Positions 54,020-63,362 of a DNA stretch of 64,000 bases are shown here, piece by piece. The stretch is from NCBI RefSeq assembly GCF_002556545.1, contig NZ_CP022685.1, positions 6,302,001 through 6,366,000 of the forward strand, written 5' to 3'. The stretch's first letter is position 1. Each line of letters opens with the position of its first letter. The notes beneath the pieces are model-generated. The model was given only the letters and a program-made list of their open reading frames with translations, made no database searches and was not told where the DNA came from. Position numbers and translations under genes: made by a program. Origin of the DNA: Streptomyces formicae. GTDB lineage: Bacteria; Actinomycetota; Actinomycetes; Streptomycetales; Streptomycetaceae.

Positions 54020-55188
54020 CGTGCATCCTCGTTGTCGGTGGCGCGCTTGGACATGTCGGGGGCGGGAGCCGCGGCCGGGGGCTGCTGCGGCGCCGCGGCG
54101 TACGGGTTCTGCCCGTCCTGCGGCTGCGGCATCGCGAAGGGCTGACCGCCCTGCTGGGGCGGCGGCGGCGCGTACCAGCCGGGCTGGCCCTGGCCGGGCA
54201 GCGGAGGCTGCATCTGGCCCTGGGGCGCCGCGCCGGGCGGCATCTGCTGCTGGAGGCCCGCGCGCTGGTCGACCGTGGAGCGGTAGTCGACGGCGCCCTG
54301 CGTCATCCGCATGTACGCCTCCTCCAGCGAGGCCTGGTGCGGGGAGAGCTCCCACAGGCGGACGTCCGCGCCGTGCGCGAGGTCGCTGATGCGGGGGAGC
54401 GGCAGGCCGGTCACGCGCAGCGCGCCGTCCTGCTCGGGCATGACCTGGCCGCCCGCCTCGCTCAGCGCGGCCGACAGCTTCTCGCGCTGCTGCCCGTCGC
54501 CTTCCGGCGTGCGCACGCGCGCGAAGTCGGCGGAGTTGTGCGAGATGAAGTCCTTGACGCTCATGTCGGCGAGCAGCTGGCCCCGGCCGATCACGATCAG
54601 GTGCTCGGCGGTGAGGGCCATCTCGCTCATCAGGTGCGAGGAGACGAAGACCGTGCGGCCCTCGGCGGCGAGCGACTTCATCAGGTTGCGGACCCAGAGG
54701 ATGCCCTCGGGGTCGAGGCCGTTGACCGGCTCGTCGAAGAGCAGCACCTGCGGGTCGCCCAGGAGCGCGGCCGCGATGCCCAGGCGCTGGCCCATGCCGA
54801 GCGAGAAGCCCTTGGAGCGCTTCTTCGCCACGTCCTGCAGACCCACGACACCGAGCACCTCGTCGACCCTGCGGGCCGGGATGCCGGAGAGCTGCGCGAG
54901 GCAGAGCAGGTGGTTGCGGGCGTGCCGGCCGCCGTGCACGGCCTTGGCGTCGAGCAGCGCGCCGACCTGGCGCGGGGCGTTCGGGAGCTTGCGGTAGGGG
55001 TATCCGCCGATCGTCACCTGACCCGTGGTGGGGGCGTCGAGCCCAAGGATCATGCGCATCGTCGTCGACTTGCCCGAGCCGTTGGGGCCGAGGAAGCCCG
55101 TGACGGTACCGGGCCGCACCTGGAAGGAAAGGTTGTACACGGCTGTCTTGGCGCCGTAGCGCTTCGTCAGGCCGACTGCCTCGATCAT
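54016..55188 (-). CDS. ABC transporter ATPase with Pro/Gln-rich C-terminal tail
   Basis: About 390 residues: Walker A GPNGSGKSTTMRMILGL, signature FSLGMGQRLGIAAALLG (variant of LSGGQ), Walker B VLLFDEPVNGLDPEG, switch His VFVSSHLMSEM. A substrate/regulatory region follows, then a tail of about 90 residues rich in Pro, Gln and Gly (QQQMPPGAAPQGQMQPPLPG...YAPPPPQQGGQPF). ATG at 55188 starts MIEAVGLTKRYG; a GTG at 55197 is possible. The tail and the N-terminus of the partner permease have similar composition. Confidence 0.9.
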   Translation of the reverse strand: MIEAVGLTKRYGAKTAVYNLSFQVRPGTVTGFLGPNGSGKSTTMRMILGLDAPTTGQVTIGGYPYRKLPNAPRQVGALLDAKAVHGGRHARNHLLCLAQLSGIPARRVDEVLGVVGLQDVAKKRSKGFSLGMGQRLGIAAALLGDPQVLLFDEPVNGLDPEGILWVRNLMKSLAAEGRTVFVSSHLMSEMALTAEHLIVIGRGQLLADMSVKDFISHNSADFARVRTPEGDGQQREKLSAALSEAGGQVMPEQDGALRVTGLPLPRISDLAHGADVRLWELSPHQASLEEAYMRMTQGAVDYRSTVDQRAGLQQQMPPGAAPQGQMQPPLPGQGQPGWYAPPPPQQGGQPFAMPQPQDGQNPYAAAPQQPPAAAPAPDMSKRATDNEDAR

Positions 55189-55297
55189 TCTCCGCACCCA
55201 TCGAATGGTTCAGGACGTCGGGGCACACGCCCCCGTAAGGGTTAGGAGGATAACGGGGAGCTGACGGTTCCAGCCAAGAGCGAGTAAAACCGCGGGC

Positions 55298-56122
55298 TCA
55301 CCCCAGAGGGGGCCGCAGCTCCGTCGACGGCAGCACCCAGCCCGCGGCGGCGAAGAGCTGTGTGCCCCTCTCGCGCAGCGCGGCATCCTCGGCCGCCCGC
55401 CGCACCCAGGCCGCCGCGTCGGGCCCCAGAAGCGCGTGCAGCGCGGGCGACGCGGCCAGGAGCGCGTCGAGCAGCGCCGCCTGGTCGCCGCCGCCTGGGC
55501 GCGGCAGGCCCGTCGCCGGGTCGGTGAGGACGCCGCGCGCGCTCACGTAGACGTACGCGCCGTCCAGCGGCGTCCCGCAGGGCAGGGTCATCCCGTACGC
55601 GGCGCCGGGCAGCCACGTCCGCCGGTAGTTGGGCAGCTCGGTGGCGTCGACCGCGGCGAGCTGCGCCGCGTCCAGCCAGGAGACGACGAGGGAGAGCCGC
55701 CTGGTGGGGTCCGGGTAGGGGGCTGCCGCCACGTATCCGGCCCTGCCGATGTGGGCCGAGCAGCCGACGCCGATGCCGCGCAGCCGTACGGGGACCATCG
55801 GCACGGCACAGGAGAGTCCGAGTCCGGCGAGCTTGTGGGCCACCTGCCCGGGGCAGGCGTTCGAGCCGACGGCGACGACCGGGCGGCGCCCGGCGACGGG
55901 AGCCTGCCCGAGCGCGGTGAGGACCGCGTCGAGCGAGCGGCGCGGCCCGCGCCCCTCGACGGCCCACGCACCGGGCCCGCCGGACCCCACGCGCAGCCCG
56001 AGCAGCTCGTCGCCGGTCAGCAGGGAGGGGGCCGCCACCGGGCGGCCCGGGTAGGTCAGGGGCCGCAGCGCGGGCACCCCGTCGAAGCCGAGTGCCGCGA
56101 GCCCGCGGTCCTGAGTCGTCAC
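55298..56122 (-). CDS. Conserved hypothetical protein between two ABC pairs
   Basis: 274 residues, soluble, no signal peptide. VVAVGSNACPGQVAHKLAGLG and, later, AYVYVSARGVLTD are reminiscent of gamma-glutamylcyclotransferase-type folds (which begin with a YGSN loop), but I cannot confirm this and the catalytic glutamate is not identified. GTG at 56122 starts VTTQDRGLAALG. It lies between the two ABC-2 transporter pairs, 25 bp after the second permease, and is probably in the same transcript. I assign no function. Confidence 0.7.
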   Translation of the reverse strand: MTTQDRGLAALGFDGVPALRPLTYPGRPVAAPSLLTGDELLGLRVGSGGPGAWAVEGRGPRRSLDAVLTALGQAPVAGRRPVVAVGSNACPGQVAHKLAGLGLSCAVPMVPVRLRGIGVGCSAHIGRAGYVAAAPYPDPTRRLSLVVSWLDAAQLAAVDATELPNYRRTWLPGAAYGMTLPCGTPLDGAYVYVSARGVLTDPATGLPRPGGGDQAALLDALLAASPALHALLGPDAAAWVRRAAEDAALRERGTQLFAAAGWVLPSTELRPPLG

Positions 56123-56147
56123 ACGCCCCCCTGGGTCCGGATGCGGG

Positions 56148-56918
56148 CTACGCGTCCCGCTTCTTCAGCAGGGCATACCCGCCGAGCAGCGCCACGACGA
56201 CCCACACCGCCATGATCGCGATACCGCCCCAGGGCCCGTACGGGGTGTCGTCGTCGAACGGCGTCTTGACCTGCATGATCTTGCTGCCCGCCTGGTCGGG
56301 CAGGAAGCGGCCGATCTTCTTGGTCGCCGAGACGTTGCCGAGGATGCTGGAGATCAGGAAGAAGAACGGCATCAGGATGCCGAGGGAGAGCATCGGACTG
56401 CGCAGCATCACCGCGACGCCCATCGAGAACACCGCGATGAGCGTCATGTAGATCGCGCCGCCGATGACCGCCCGCAGCACCCCCGGGTCGCCGATCTGCG
56501 CCCGGTGCGTACCGAGCATCGCCTGGCCGACGAAGAACGTGAGGAAGCTGGTGACGAGGCCCACCGCGAACGCGAGCAGCGTGGCCACCAGGACCTTGCT
56601 GAACAGGAACGTGCCGCGCTGGGGGACCGCGGCGAGCGAGGTGCGGATCATGCCGGTGCTGTACTCGTTCGAGACGACGAGCACCCCGAAGACGATCAGC
56701 GCGAGCTGGCCGAGGGACATCCCGGCGAAGCTGATGTAGGTCGGGTCGAAGGTCAGCCTGTCCTGGGCGTCGAGCTTGTCGTAGTCGTTCTTCGACAGGA
56801 TGCTGATCAGCATCCCGAGCGCGATCGTGACGACCACGGCGAGACCGAGCGTCCATACCGTCGAGGAGACCGAGCGGATCTTGGTCCACTCCGACTTCAG
56901 TACCTGCGTCGCGGCCAT
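56148..56918 (-). CDS. ABC-2 type permease
   Basis: 256 residues with six predicted membrane helices: KSEWTKIRSVSSTVWTLGLAVVVTIALGMLIS, VSNEYSTGMIRTSLAAVPQRGTFLFSKVLVATLLAF, and a C-terminus GGYALLKKRDA. It is a near-copy in plan of the permease at 53084 without the Pro/Gln-rich N-terminus, indicating a duplicated transporter. It lies 3 bp after the ATPase gene at 56922. Substrate unknown. Confidence 0.9.
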   Translation of the reverse strand: MAATQVLKSEWTKIRSVSSTVWTLGLAVVVTIALGMLISILSKNDYDKLDAQDRLTFDPTYISFAGMSLGQLALIVFGVLVVSNEYSTGMIRTSLAAVPQRGTFLFSKVLVATLLAFAVGLVTSFLTFFVGQAMLGTHRAQIGDPGVLRAVIGGAIYMTLIAVFSMGVAVMLRSPMLSLGILMPFFFLISSILGNVSATKKIGRFLPDQAGSKIMQVKTPFDDDTPYGPWGGIAIMAVWVVVALLGGYALLKKRDA

Positions 56919-56921
56919 CGC

Positions 56922-57899
56922 TCAGGCCCCCTTCCGCTGCTGCCAGCCGTCGCCCCAGCCCTCGGTGGGCGGCGGTGCGCCCGTCCCGGCGGGGTCCGAG
57001 TGCGCGTGGTACTCCACGGACTCCGCGGTGAGCTGCATGAACGCCTCCTCCAGCGAGGCCTGCTGGGGGCTCAGCTCGTGGAGTACGAGCTGGTGGCCCG
57101 CGGCGAGCTCGCCGAGCTGCTCCGCCGACGTGCCGTCCACTTCGAGCGTGCCGTTGCCCGCCTCCACGGCGGTGATGCCCGCCTCGTGCAGCACGTCGAG
57201 CAGGCGCTCGCGCTGCGGGGAGCGCAGCCTGACGTACGACCGGGAGTTCTGCCGGATGAAGTCCGACATCGTCATGTCGGCGAGGAGGCGGCCCTGGCCG
57301 ATGACGACGAGGTGGTCGGCGGTGAGGGCCATCTCGCTCATCAGGTGCGAGGAGACGAAGACCGTGCGCCCTTGCGCGGCGAGGGACTTCATCAGGTTCC
57401 TGATCCAGTGGATGCCCTCGGGGTCGAGCCCGTTGACCGGCTCGTCGAACATCAGGATCTCGGGGTCGCCGAGCAGCGCGCCCGCGATGCCCAGGCGCTG
57501 GCCCATGCCGAGCGAGAAGCCCTTGGCCTTCTTCTTGGCGACGGCGGTCAGTCCGACGGTGTCCAGGACCTCGTCGACCCGGCCGCGCGGGATGCCGTTG
57601 CTCTGGGCGAGGCACAGCAGGTGGTTGAAGGCGCTGCGGCCGCCGTGCATGGCCTTGGCATCGAGCAGGGCGCCGATGTACGTGAGGGGGTCCTTCAGCT
57701 GGGAGTAGTGCTTGCCGTCGACGCGGACGACGCCGGCGGACGGGTTGTCCAGACCCAGCATCATGCGCATGGTGGTGGACTTGCCCGCGCCGTTGGGGCC
57801 GAGGAAGCCGGTGACGATGCCGGGATGGACCGTGAAGGTCAGGTTGTTGACGGCCACCTTCTCGCCGTACCGCTTGGTCAGCCCCTCGAGCTCGATCAT
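56922..57899 (-). CDS. ABC transporter ATPase
   Basis: 325 residues: Walker A GPNGAGKSTTMRMMLGL, signature FSLGMGQRLGIAGALLG, Walker B ILMFDEPVNGLDPEG, switch His VFVSSHLMSEM. The sequence is very similar to the ATPase at 54016 throughout the core, so the two pairs arose by duplication; here the C-terminal tail is short (PTEGWGDGWQQRKGA). ATG at 57899. Upstream lies a terminator of filP and a dispersed repeat. Confidence 0.92.
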   Translation of the reverse strand: MIELEGLTKRYGEKVAVNNLTFTVHPGIVTGFLGPNGAGKSTTMRMMLGLDNPSAGVVRVDGKHYSQLKDPLTYIGALLDAKAMHGGRSAFNHLLCLAQSNGIPRGRVDEVLDTVGLTAVAKKKAKGFSLGMGQRLGIAGALLGDPEILMFDEPVNGLDPEGIHWIRNLMKSLAAQGRTVFVSSHLMSEMALTADHLVVIGQGRLLADMTMSDFIRQNSRSYVRLRSPQRERLLDVLHEAGITAVEAGNGTLEVDGTSAEQLGELAAGHQLVLHELSPQQASLEEAFMQLTAESVEYHAHSDPAGTGAPPPTEGWGDGWQQRKGA

Positions 57900-57922
57900 G
57901 CGCCAACGCTAAAACGCGACAA

Positions 57923-57954
57923 AGCCCCCTGCCACTTAGGAGTGGCAGGGGGCT
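57923..57954 (-). terminator. Terminator after filP
   Basis: AGCCCCCTGCCACT pairs perfectly with AGTGGCAGGGGGCT across a 4-nt loop, followed on the minus strand by TTTGT. It ends the filP transcript before the ABC ATPase gene. Confidence 0.88.
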
Positions 57955-58003
57955 GGGGCGCCCCTGGAAGGGGCGCGGGGAACTGCGCGATCAGCCACAG
58001 CGG
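57955..58003. repeat. Dispersed intergenic repeat typical of Streptomyces
   Basis: GCGCCCCT-GGA-AGGGGCGC followed by GGGGAACTGCGCGATCAGCCACAG. This hairpin-plus-tail unit is very common between genes in Streptomyces genomes. Here it lies between filP and the ABC operon. Confidence 0.75.
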
Positions 58004-58024
58004 ACCGGCAGGTCCCCCACAACC

Positions 58025-58960
58025 TCAGCGAGTCTGCTGCGCAGGCACCCCGCGGCTGATCGGCTCGTCCTCCGCGGGCGTCCCGGCGGCAGCCACAGCC
58101 GCCCCCGTGAGCGTCGCCAACATCTCCCGCACATTGGTGAGCTGCGCGTTGATGGAGTCGCGCCGGTTCGTCAGAGCGGCGAGCTCGCGCTCGGACTCCG
58201 AGCGGATCCGGTCCGCCTTGGCGTTCGCGTCCGCGACGATGTCCTCGGCCTGACGCTGCGCCGTCTCGACGGTCTGCCGGGCACGACGCTCCGCGTCGGT
58301 CCGCAGCTTCTCCGCCTCCAGGCGCAGCTGCTCCGCGCGGTGCTCGATCTCCGCGAGGCGCTTCTCCGCCTTGGCCTGACGCGAGGCCAGGTCACGCTCG
58401 GACTGCTCGCGGCGCTTGGCGAGGTTCGTCTCGAAGTCCGCGGCGGCCTGCGCGGCCTTGGCGCGGGTCTCCTCGAAGAGGGCGTCCGCCTCCTCGCGCT
58501 TGGACTGCGCGTCCTTCTGCGCCTCGGCGCGCAGCGTGTTCGCCTCGCCCTTGGCCTTCTCGACGATCCGGACGCCCTCGTCCTCGGCCTTGGCCTTGCG
58601 CTCGGACGCGAACGACTCGGCGTCGTTGCGCACCTGCTGGGCGGCGGACTCGGCGAGCTCGCGGTGCTGCTCGGCGGCGCGACGGGCCTCCTCGCGCAGG
58701 TCCTTCGCCTCCTCCTCGGCGAGGCGGAGGATCTTCTCGACGCGGGCACCGAGACCGGCGTACGACGGCTCGGCGTCGGCAACCTGGGCCTGGGCGTTCT
58801 GCGTCTCGAGGTGCAGCTCCTCGATGCGCTTTTCCAGAGCAGTGATACGAGCAAGAGCGCTGTCACGGTCGGAGACGAGCTTGGAGATACGTTCGTCCAC
58901 CTGAGCGCGGTCGTACCCACGCCGCACAAGCTCGAAGCCGTAGGGGGAAGTGTCGCTCAT
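58025..58960 (-). CDS. filP: Coiled-coil cytoskeletal protein FilP
   Basis: 311 residues. A DivIVA-like N-terminal segment (YGFELVRRGYDRAQVDERISKLVSDRDSAL) is followed by a nearly continuous coiled coil rich in Ala, Glu, Arg and Lys (about 35-270) and a short non-coiled C-terminus. Size, composition and position next to scy match FilP, a filament-forming protein of the Streptomyces tip-organising centre that works with DivIVA and Scy in polar growth and cell stiffness. ATG at 58960. A hairpin terminator follows. 183 bp separate it from scy upstream. Confidence 0.92.
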   Translation of the reverse strand: MSDTSPYGFELVRRGYDRAQVDERISKLVSDRDSALARITALEKRIEELHLETQNAQAQVADAEPSYAGLGARVEKILRLAEEEAKDLREEARRAAEQHRELAESAAQQVRNDAESFASERKAKAEDEGVRIVEKAKGEANTLRAEAQKDAQSKREEADALFEETRAKAAQAAADFETNLAKRREQSERDLASRQAKAEKRLAEIEHRAEQLRLEAEKLRTDAERRARQTVETAQRQAEDIVADANAKADRIRSESERELAALTNRRDSINAQLTNVREMLATLTGAAVAAAGTPAEDEPISRGVPAQQTR

Positions 58961-59143
58961 GGGGTTCCTGTCGAATGAGACCGGTGAGGTGATAGAGGGA
59001 ATCCTAGGGGTCCAAGCGGCGTGTCATCGAGCAGATGCCCGTTTGATCTGGAGAATGACACCCCTTTTGAGTGGCTAACCGCCGGAGCACTTGCCAGCGA
59101 CAGGGCCGAAGGTCCTTACCGAGCACGGAAGATGACTCGTTGG

Positions 59144-62100
59144 CTAGCCCTCTGACGGCTTGCCACCCGAACGAGTCGATCCCGCAGCCGCCCCTGCCTT
59201 GACGCCGCCCGCACCGGAGCCGCCGTTGGCCGTGGTCTTCGCGCCGCCCGTCGGTGCCTCGAAAGATTCCAACGCCTCCAACACGTCCTGGACACGGGAA
59301 ATCTCCGCATTGATGTCCTCGCGGCGGCGCACCAGCACCTCCAGCTCGCGCTTGCCCTCCTCGACCATGCGCGTCGCCTCGGCCTCCGCCTCGGACTTGA
59401 TCCGCTCGGCCTCGGTCACCAGCGAGGTCTTCTTCGTCTCGGCCTCCTTGAGGAGCCCCTCCGCCTTCTTGACCGCGGCGATACGGACCTTGCCCGCCTC
59501 GGAGTTGGCGTCCGACACCAGCTCCTTGGCCTTCGCCTCGGCCTCGGCGAGCTGCTCCTCGGCGGCCTTGACCAGCGCGTCGCAGCGCTCGCCCGCGGTC
59601 TTCATCGCCTCGGCGGACTCACGGCGTGCACGCTCGTGCAACTCCTCGATCTCGGCGGTGAGACGGTCGCGCTGCTCCTCGGAGCGCTCCCTTATGGCGG
59701 TCGCGTCGCGGCGGGCGCCGACGAGCAGCTCGTCCGCGTCCGTACGGGCCTTCTCCACCAGGGAGTTGCCCTCCACCGTCGACTCGGCGACGAGGCGCTC
59801 GGCCTCCTGGCGGGCCGCGCCGACCATCGTGTCCGCCTGCGCCTCCGCGTCCGTGGTCGCCTTGAGCGCCTTCTCCTGGGCGTCGCTCGTCAGCTTCTCG
59901 GCCTCGGCCGCGGCCTCCGTGATGAGCGTGTCGACCTGCTCGGCGGCCTCCTGACGGCGCTTGTTGGCGGCCTGCCGGGCCTCGTCGAGGGTGCGCTCGC
60001 TCTCCTCGCGCGCCTCGGACGTGAGCCGCTCGGCCTCGCGCGCGGCGTCCGCCTTGACGCGCTCGGCGTCGCTGCGGATCCGCTCGGCGTGCTGCTGCGC
60101 GGAGTTGACCGTCTCGGACGCCTCCGCGCGCAGCCGCTCGGCGTCGCCCGTCGCGTCCGAGATGAGCTTCTCGGCCTGCGCCACGGACTCGGTGCGCACC
60201 CGCTCCGCCTCGGTGGCCGTCTCGGACTTGAGGCGCTCGGCCTCCGCGGTGGAGTCGGCGCGCAGCCGCTCGGCCTGCTCGGCCGCCTCGGTGCGGACGC
60301 GGTCCGCCTCCGCGATCGTCTCGTTCTGCAGCCGCTCGGCCTCGCTGCGCGCCTCGCCGATCAACTGGTCGGCCTGGCCCGCCGCGTCACTGCGGATGCG
60401 GTTGGCGTCCTCGCGGGCGTCGGCACGCGTACGCGCGGCGTCCTGCTCGGCCGACGCGATGGTGTCCGACGCCTCGGTGCGCACCCGCTGGGCGTGCTCG
60501 GAGGCGTCCGAGCGCATCCGCTCGGCCTCCGCGATGGCCTCGGCGACCGTGCGCTCCGCGAGCGCCTTGGCGGCCTCGGACGCCTCCGTCGCCTCGCGCC
60601 GGGTGCGGTTGGCGTCCTCGGTGGCGCGCTCCCGCTCGGCGTACGCGTCGGAGCGGACGCGGTCGGCCTCCTCCTGCGCCTCGGTCTTCGTACGCTCCGC
60701 GGCGTGCTCGGCGGCCGAGCGCAGACCCGCGACCTCTTCCTGCGCGCTCTCGTGCAGGCCCGCCACCGAGTCCCGTATGGACTGGGCGTGCTGGTCGGCT
60801 GCCGAGACCATCTCGGTGGCGCGGCGGTCGGCCTCCTCGACCAGGCGGACCGCCTCTGCCTGGGCCTCCTCGACGCGCTTGCGGGCGGACGCGAGGAGTT
60901 CCTCGCTCTGCTCGCGGGCGCGCTCGCGCTCCTGATCGGCCTCGCCGCGCGCGGAGTTGAGGGTCTCCTCGGCCTCGCGGCGGCGCCGCGCAGCCTCCTC
61001 CTGGGCGGCGGACAGGGCCTCCGCGGCCTCCGCGCCGACGCGCTCGGCGGCCGCTGCCGCCTCCGCGCGCACCCGGTCCGCGGACTCCTGCGCCTCGGTC
61101 TTGAGCCGCTCGGCCTCGGCCGCGGCCTCCGAACGCAGGCGTACGGCGACGTTCTCGCCCTCCGCGCGGGCCTGCGAGGCGTCGGCGGCGGCCTCTGTGC
61201 GCAGCCGCTCGGCCTCGGTCTCGGCCTGCGACTGGAGGGTGCGGATCCGCTCGGCGGACTCCGTACGCAGCCGGTCGGTCTCCTCGGTGGCCTCCTTGCG
61301 GATGCGCTCGGCCTGCGCGCGGGCGTCGGTCAGCGCCTGCTCGGCGGCGGCCAGGCGCTCCTCGGCCTCCGTGTGCAGCCTGGCCAGCTCGTCGGCGGCC
61401 TCGGCCTGCCTCGCCGCTATGGCCCGCTCGGTCTCCTCGCGCAGCTCGCGCGCGGCGTCCTCGGCCTCCGACCTGGTGGTCTCGGCCTGCTCGGCGGCTT
61501 CCTCGCGGTGCCGCTCGGCCTCGGCGCGGGTGCGCTCCAGGGTCTCCTCGGCCTGCTTGCGCAGCGTCGTGGCGCGCTCGATGGCCTCGGTGCGGACCCG
61601 CTCGCTCTCGGCGGTCGCGGCGGACTTCAGCTCGTCCGCGTCGGCCTTCGCCTTGGCGAGGAGCTCCTCGGCGGACCTGGCCGCCTCCTCGATCTGCTGG
61701 ACGGCCTCGCGGCGGGCCTCGGAGCGGATCCGCTCGCCCTCGTCCACGGCCTCGGCCCGCAGCTGCTCGGCCTCGCCGCGCAGCCTGCGCGCCTCCTCCT
61801 GCAGCTCGACGGTCTTGGCGCGGTACTCCTTGGTGTCGTCCTTCGCCGCGCCCTTGAGCCCCTCGGCGATGTCGTGCGCCTCGCCGCGCAGCCGGTCCGC
61901 CTCGGCCTCGGCCTCCGAGCGGATCCGCTCGGCCTCCTCGGTGGCGGCCTTGGTGGTCTCCTTGGCGTCCTTGGACGCCTTGTCGAGGACCTCCTCGGCG
62001 GTCCGCGCGGCCTTCGCGAGCTGGCCCGCGGTCTCCTCGGCGGTGATCGTGCGCGCCTTCTCGGCGGCGTCCGCGATCAGCTGCTCGGCCTCGGCGCGGG

Positions 62101-63115
62101 CGTCGGCGACGAGCTGTTCGGCCTCGGCCTTGGTGGCCTCCGCCTCCTTGGTGGCCTCGCCGACCAGGCGGGCGACCTGCTCCTTGGCGGTGCGCGTGCG
62201 CTGCTCGTTCGCGCCCTCGGCGGCCGCGAGCTGCTTGGACGCGGTGTCCTTGGCCTCGGTGAGGACCTTCTCCGCCTCGGCGCGCGCCTCGCGAAGGGCC
62301 GTCTCGGCCTCGGTCATGCGCTGCTCGGCGGCCCGGCTCGCCTCGGCGGCCCGGCGGCGCGCCTGCTCGGACTCGGTGGCCGTGCTGGAGCGCAGCTGCT
62401 CGGCGTGGTCGGTGGCCTCCTGCGCCTGCGTGGAGGCGGCGTTCAGGAGGCGCTCGGCGTCGGCGCGGGCGCGCCGCAGCGTGGCCTCGGCCTCGGTGCG
62501 GGCGGCCTCCGCGTCGCTCGCCAGGCGCTGACGGGCCTGCTCGGCGACGCGCTCGGCCTCGGCGCGGGCGGCGGCGAGCGCCTGGTCGGCCTCGGCACGC
62601 GACTCGTCGAGCAGCCGGCGTGCCTGCTGCTCGGTGCGGGCCCGGAGCTGCTCGGCCCAGGCCACGTTCTCGTTGACGTGCGACTCGACGGTCTGCCTGC
62701 GCTCGTTCAGCTCCTGGTCGAGCTGCTGGCGCCGCGTCACGGCCTCGGTGTGCAGCTCGGACTGGAGCCTGGCCTGCTGCTCGGCGTGCTCCTGGAGGAT
62801 GCGCTGGGTCTGTGCCCTGGCGTCCCGCAGCTCGCGCTCGGCATCCGCGCGCAGCTGCTCGGCCTGGATCTGGGCGTTACGGAGCAGCTGCTCCGCCTGG
62901 TAGCCGATGTCCGCGCTGTCGTAGGCAGGGCGGGACGCGAGGTTGCGGCGCGCCTCGTGCAGCTTGGCGCGCAACACCTCGACCTGGTAGCCGAGATCCT
63001 CGGCGTGCTGGACGGCCTTCTCCCGCTCGGTCTTCAGCCGGTCCATCTCGGCCTCGAAGCGCGAAAGACTGTCGGTCTCAGCCCGCGAGTTCTCTTGGCG
63101 TTCGTAGCCCCGCAC
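59144..63115 (-). CDS. scy: Coiled-coil polarity scaffold Scy
   Basis: 1323 residues. Beginning RGYERQENSRAETDSLSRFEAEMDRLKTEREKAVQHAEDLGYQVEVLRAKLHEARRNL, it is almost wholly coiled coil to about residue 1270, with a regular pattern of EAERLRTEA-type repeats, then a Gly/Thr/Ser-rich end. Scy assembles the hyphal tip complex and helps choose new branch sites with DivIVA and FilP. The GTG at 63115 is chosen because it gives the expected start and a length close to the known 1326 residues; an ATG at 63208 would add 31 residues of different composition. It is the longest gene in the window and its repeats create long open frames on the other strand. Confidence 0.93.
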   Translation of the reverse strand: MRGYERQENSRAETDSLSRFEAEMDRLKTEREKAVQHAEDLGYQVEVLRAKLHEARRNLASRPAYDSADIGYQAEQLLRNAQIQAEQLRADAERELRDARAQTQRILQEHAEQQARLQSELHTEAVTRRQQLDQELNERRQTVESHVNENVAWAEQLRARTEQQARRLLDESRAEADQALAAARAEAERVAEQARQRLASDAEAARTEAEATLRRARADAERLLNAASTQAQEATDHAEQLRSSTATESEQARRRAAEASRAAEQRMTEAETALREARAEAEKVLTEAKDTASKQLAAAEGANEQRTRTAKEQVARLVGEATKEAEATKAEAEQLVADARAEAEQLIADAAEKARTITAEETAGQLAKAARTAEEVLDKASKDAKETTKAATEEAERIRSEAEAEADRLRGEAHDIAEGLKGAAKDDTKEYRAKTVELQEEARRLRGEAEQLRAEAVDEGERIRSEARREAVQQIEEAARSAEELLAKAKADADELKSAATAESERVRTEAIERATTLRKQAEETLERTRAEAERHREEAAEQAETTRSEAEDAARELREETERAIAARQAEAADELARLHTEAEERLAAAEQALTDARAQAERIRKEATEETDRLRTESAERIRTLQSQAETEAERLRTEAAADASQARAEGENVAVRLRSEAAAEAERLKTEAQESADRVRAEAAAAAERVGAEAAEALSAAQEEAARRRREAEETLNSARGEADQERERAREQSEELLASARKRVEEAQAEAVRLVEEADRRATEMVSAADQHAQSIRDSVAGLHESAQEEVAGLRSAAEHAAERTKTEAQEEADRVRSDAYAERERATEDANRTRREATEASEAAKALAERTVAEAIAEAERMRSDASEHAQRVRTEASDTIASAEQDAARTRADAREDANRIRSDAAGQADQLIGEARSEAERLQNETIAEADRVRTEAAEQAERLRADSTAEAERLKSETATEAERVRTESVAQAEKLISDATGDAERLRAEASETVNSAQQHAERIRSDAERVKADAAREAERLTSEAREESERTLDEARQAANKRRQEAAEQVDTLITEAAAEAEKLTSDAQEKALKATTDAEAQADTMVGAARQEAERLVAESTVEGNSLVEKARTDADELLVGARRDATAIRERSEEQRDRLTAEIEELHERARRESAEAMKTAGERCDALVKAAEEQLAEAEAKAKELVSDANSEAGKVRIAAVKKAEGLLKEAETKKTSLVTEAERIKSEAEAEATRMVEEGKRELEVLVRRREDINAEISRVQDVLEALESFEAPTGGAKTTANGGSGAGGVKAGAAAGSTRSGGKPSEG

Positions 63116-63362
63116 TGCGCGGTCCCATCCTTCCCCGAGCTCTCGGCTGCGCTCGAGCAGGGGACGCCCCACTCCTGGTCGCAAGTCTCTCCAACGAGCC
63201 CCGTCCATCCGCCGAACGGGGCCCCCGGGTGAATGGTGTCAGATCAACAGCGGAGCATGGGCTGCTGCCCCGACGCTCGTCCCCCGAAACCCGGACCCCG
63301 GCATGTGACCGCCCAGAAATCGGGCGGCCGCGGCCAACCCTACCGGCCCAGATATACGGAGG

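Noticed and set aside
53084..55228. One fused 714-codon frame covering ABC ATPase region and permease
   Set aside because: The upstream part is the out-of-frame shadow of the ATPase gene; the permease starts at the ATGA overlap at 54019.
59636..63232. Very long open frame antisense to scy (about 1198 codons) and several others on the same strand
   Set aside because: They are complementary to the regular EAERLRTEA codon pattern of scy; the products are Leu/Gly/Arg-rich low complexity without domains or ribosome sites.
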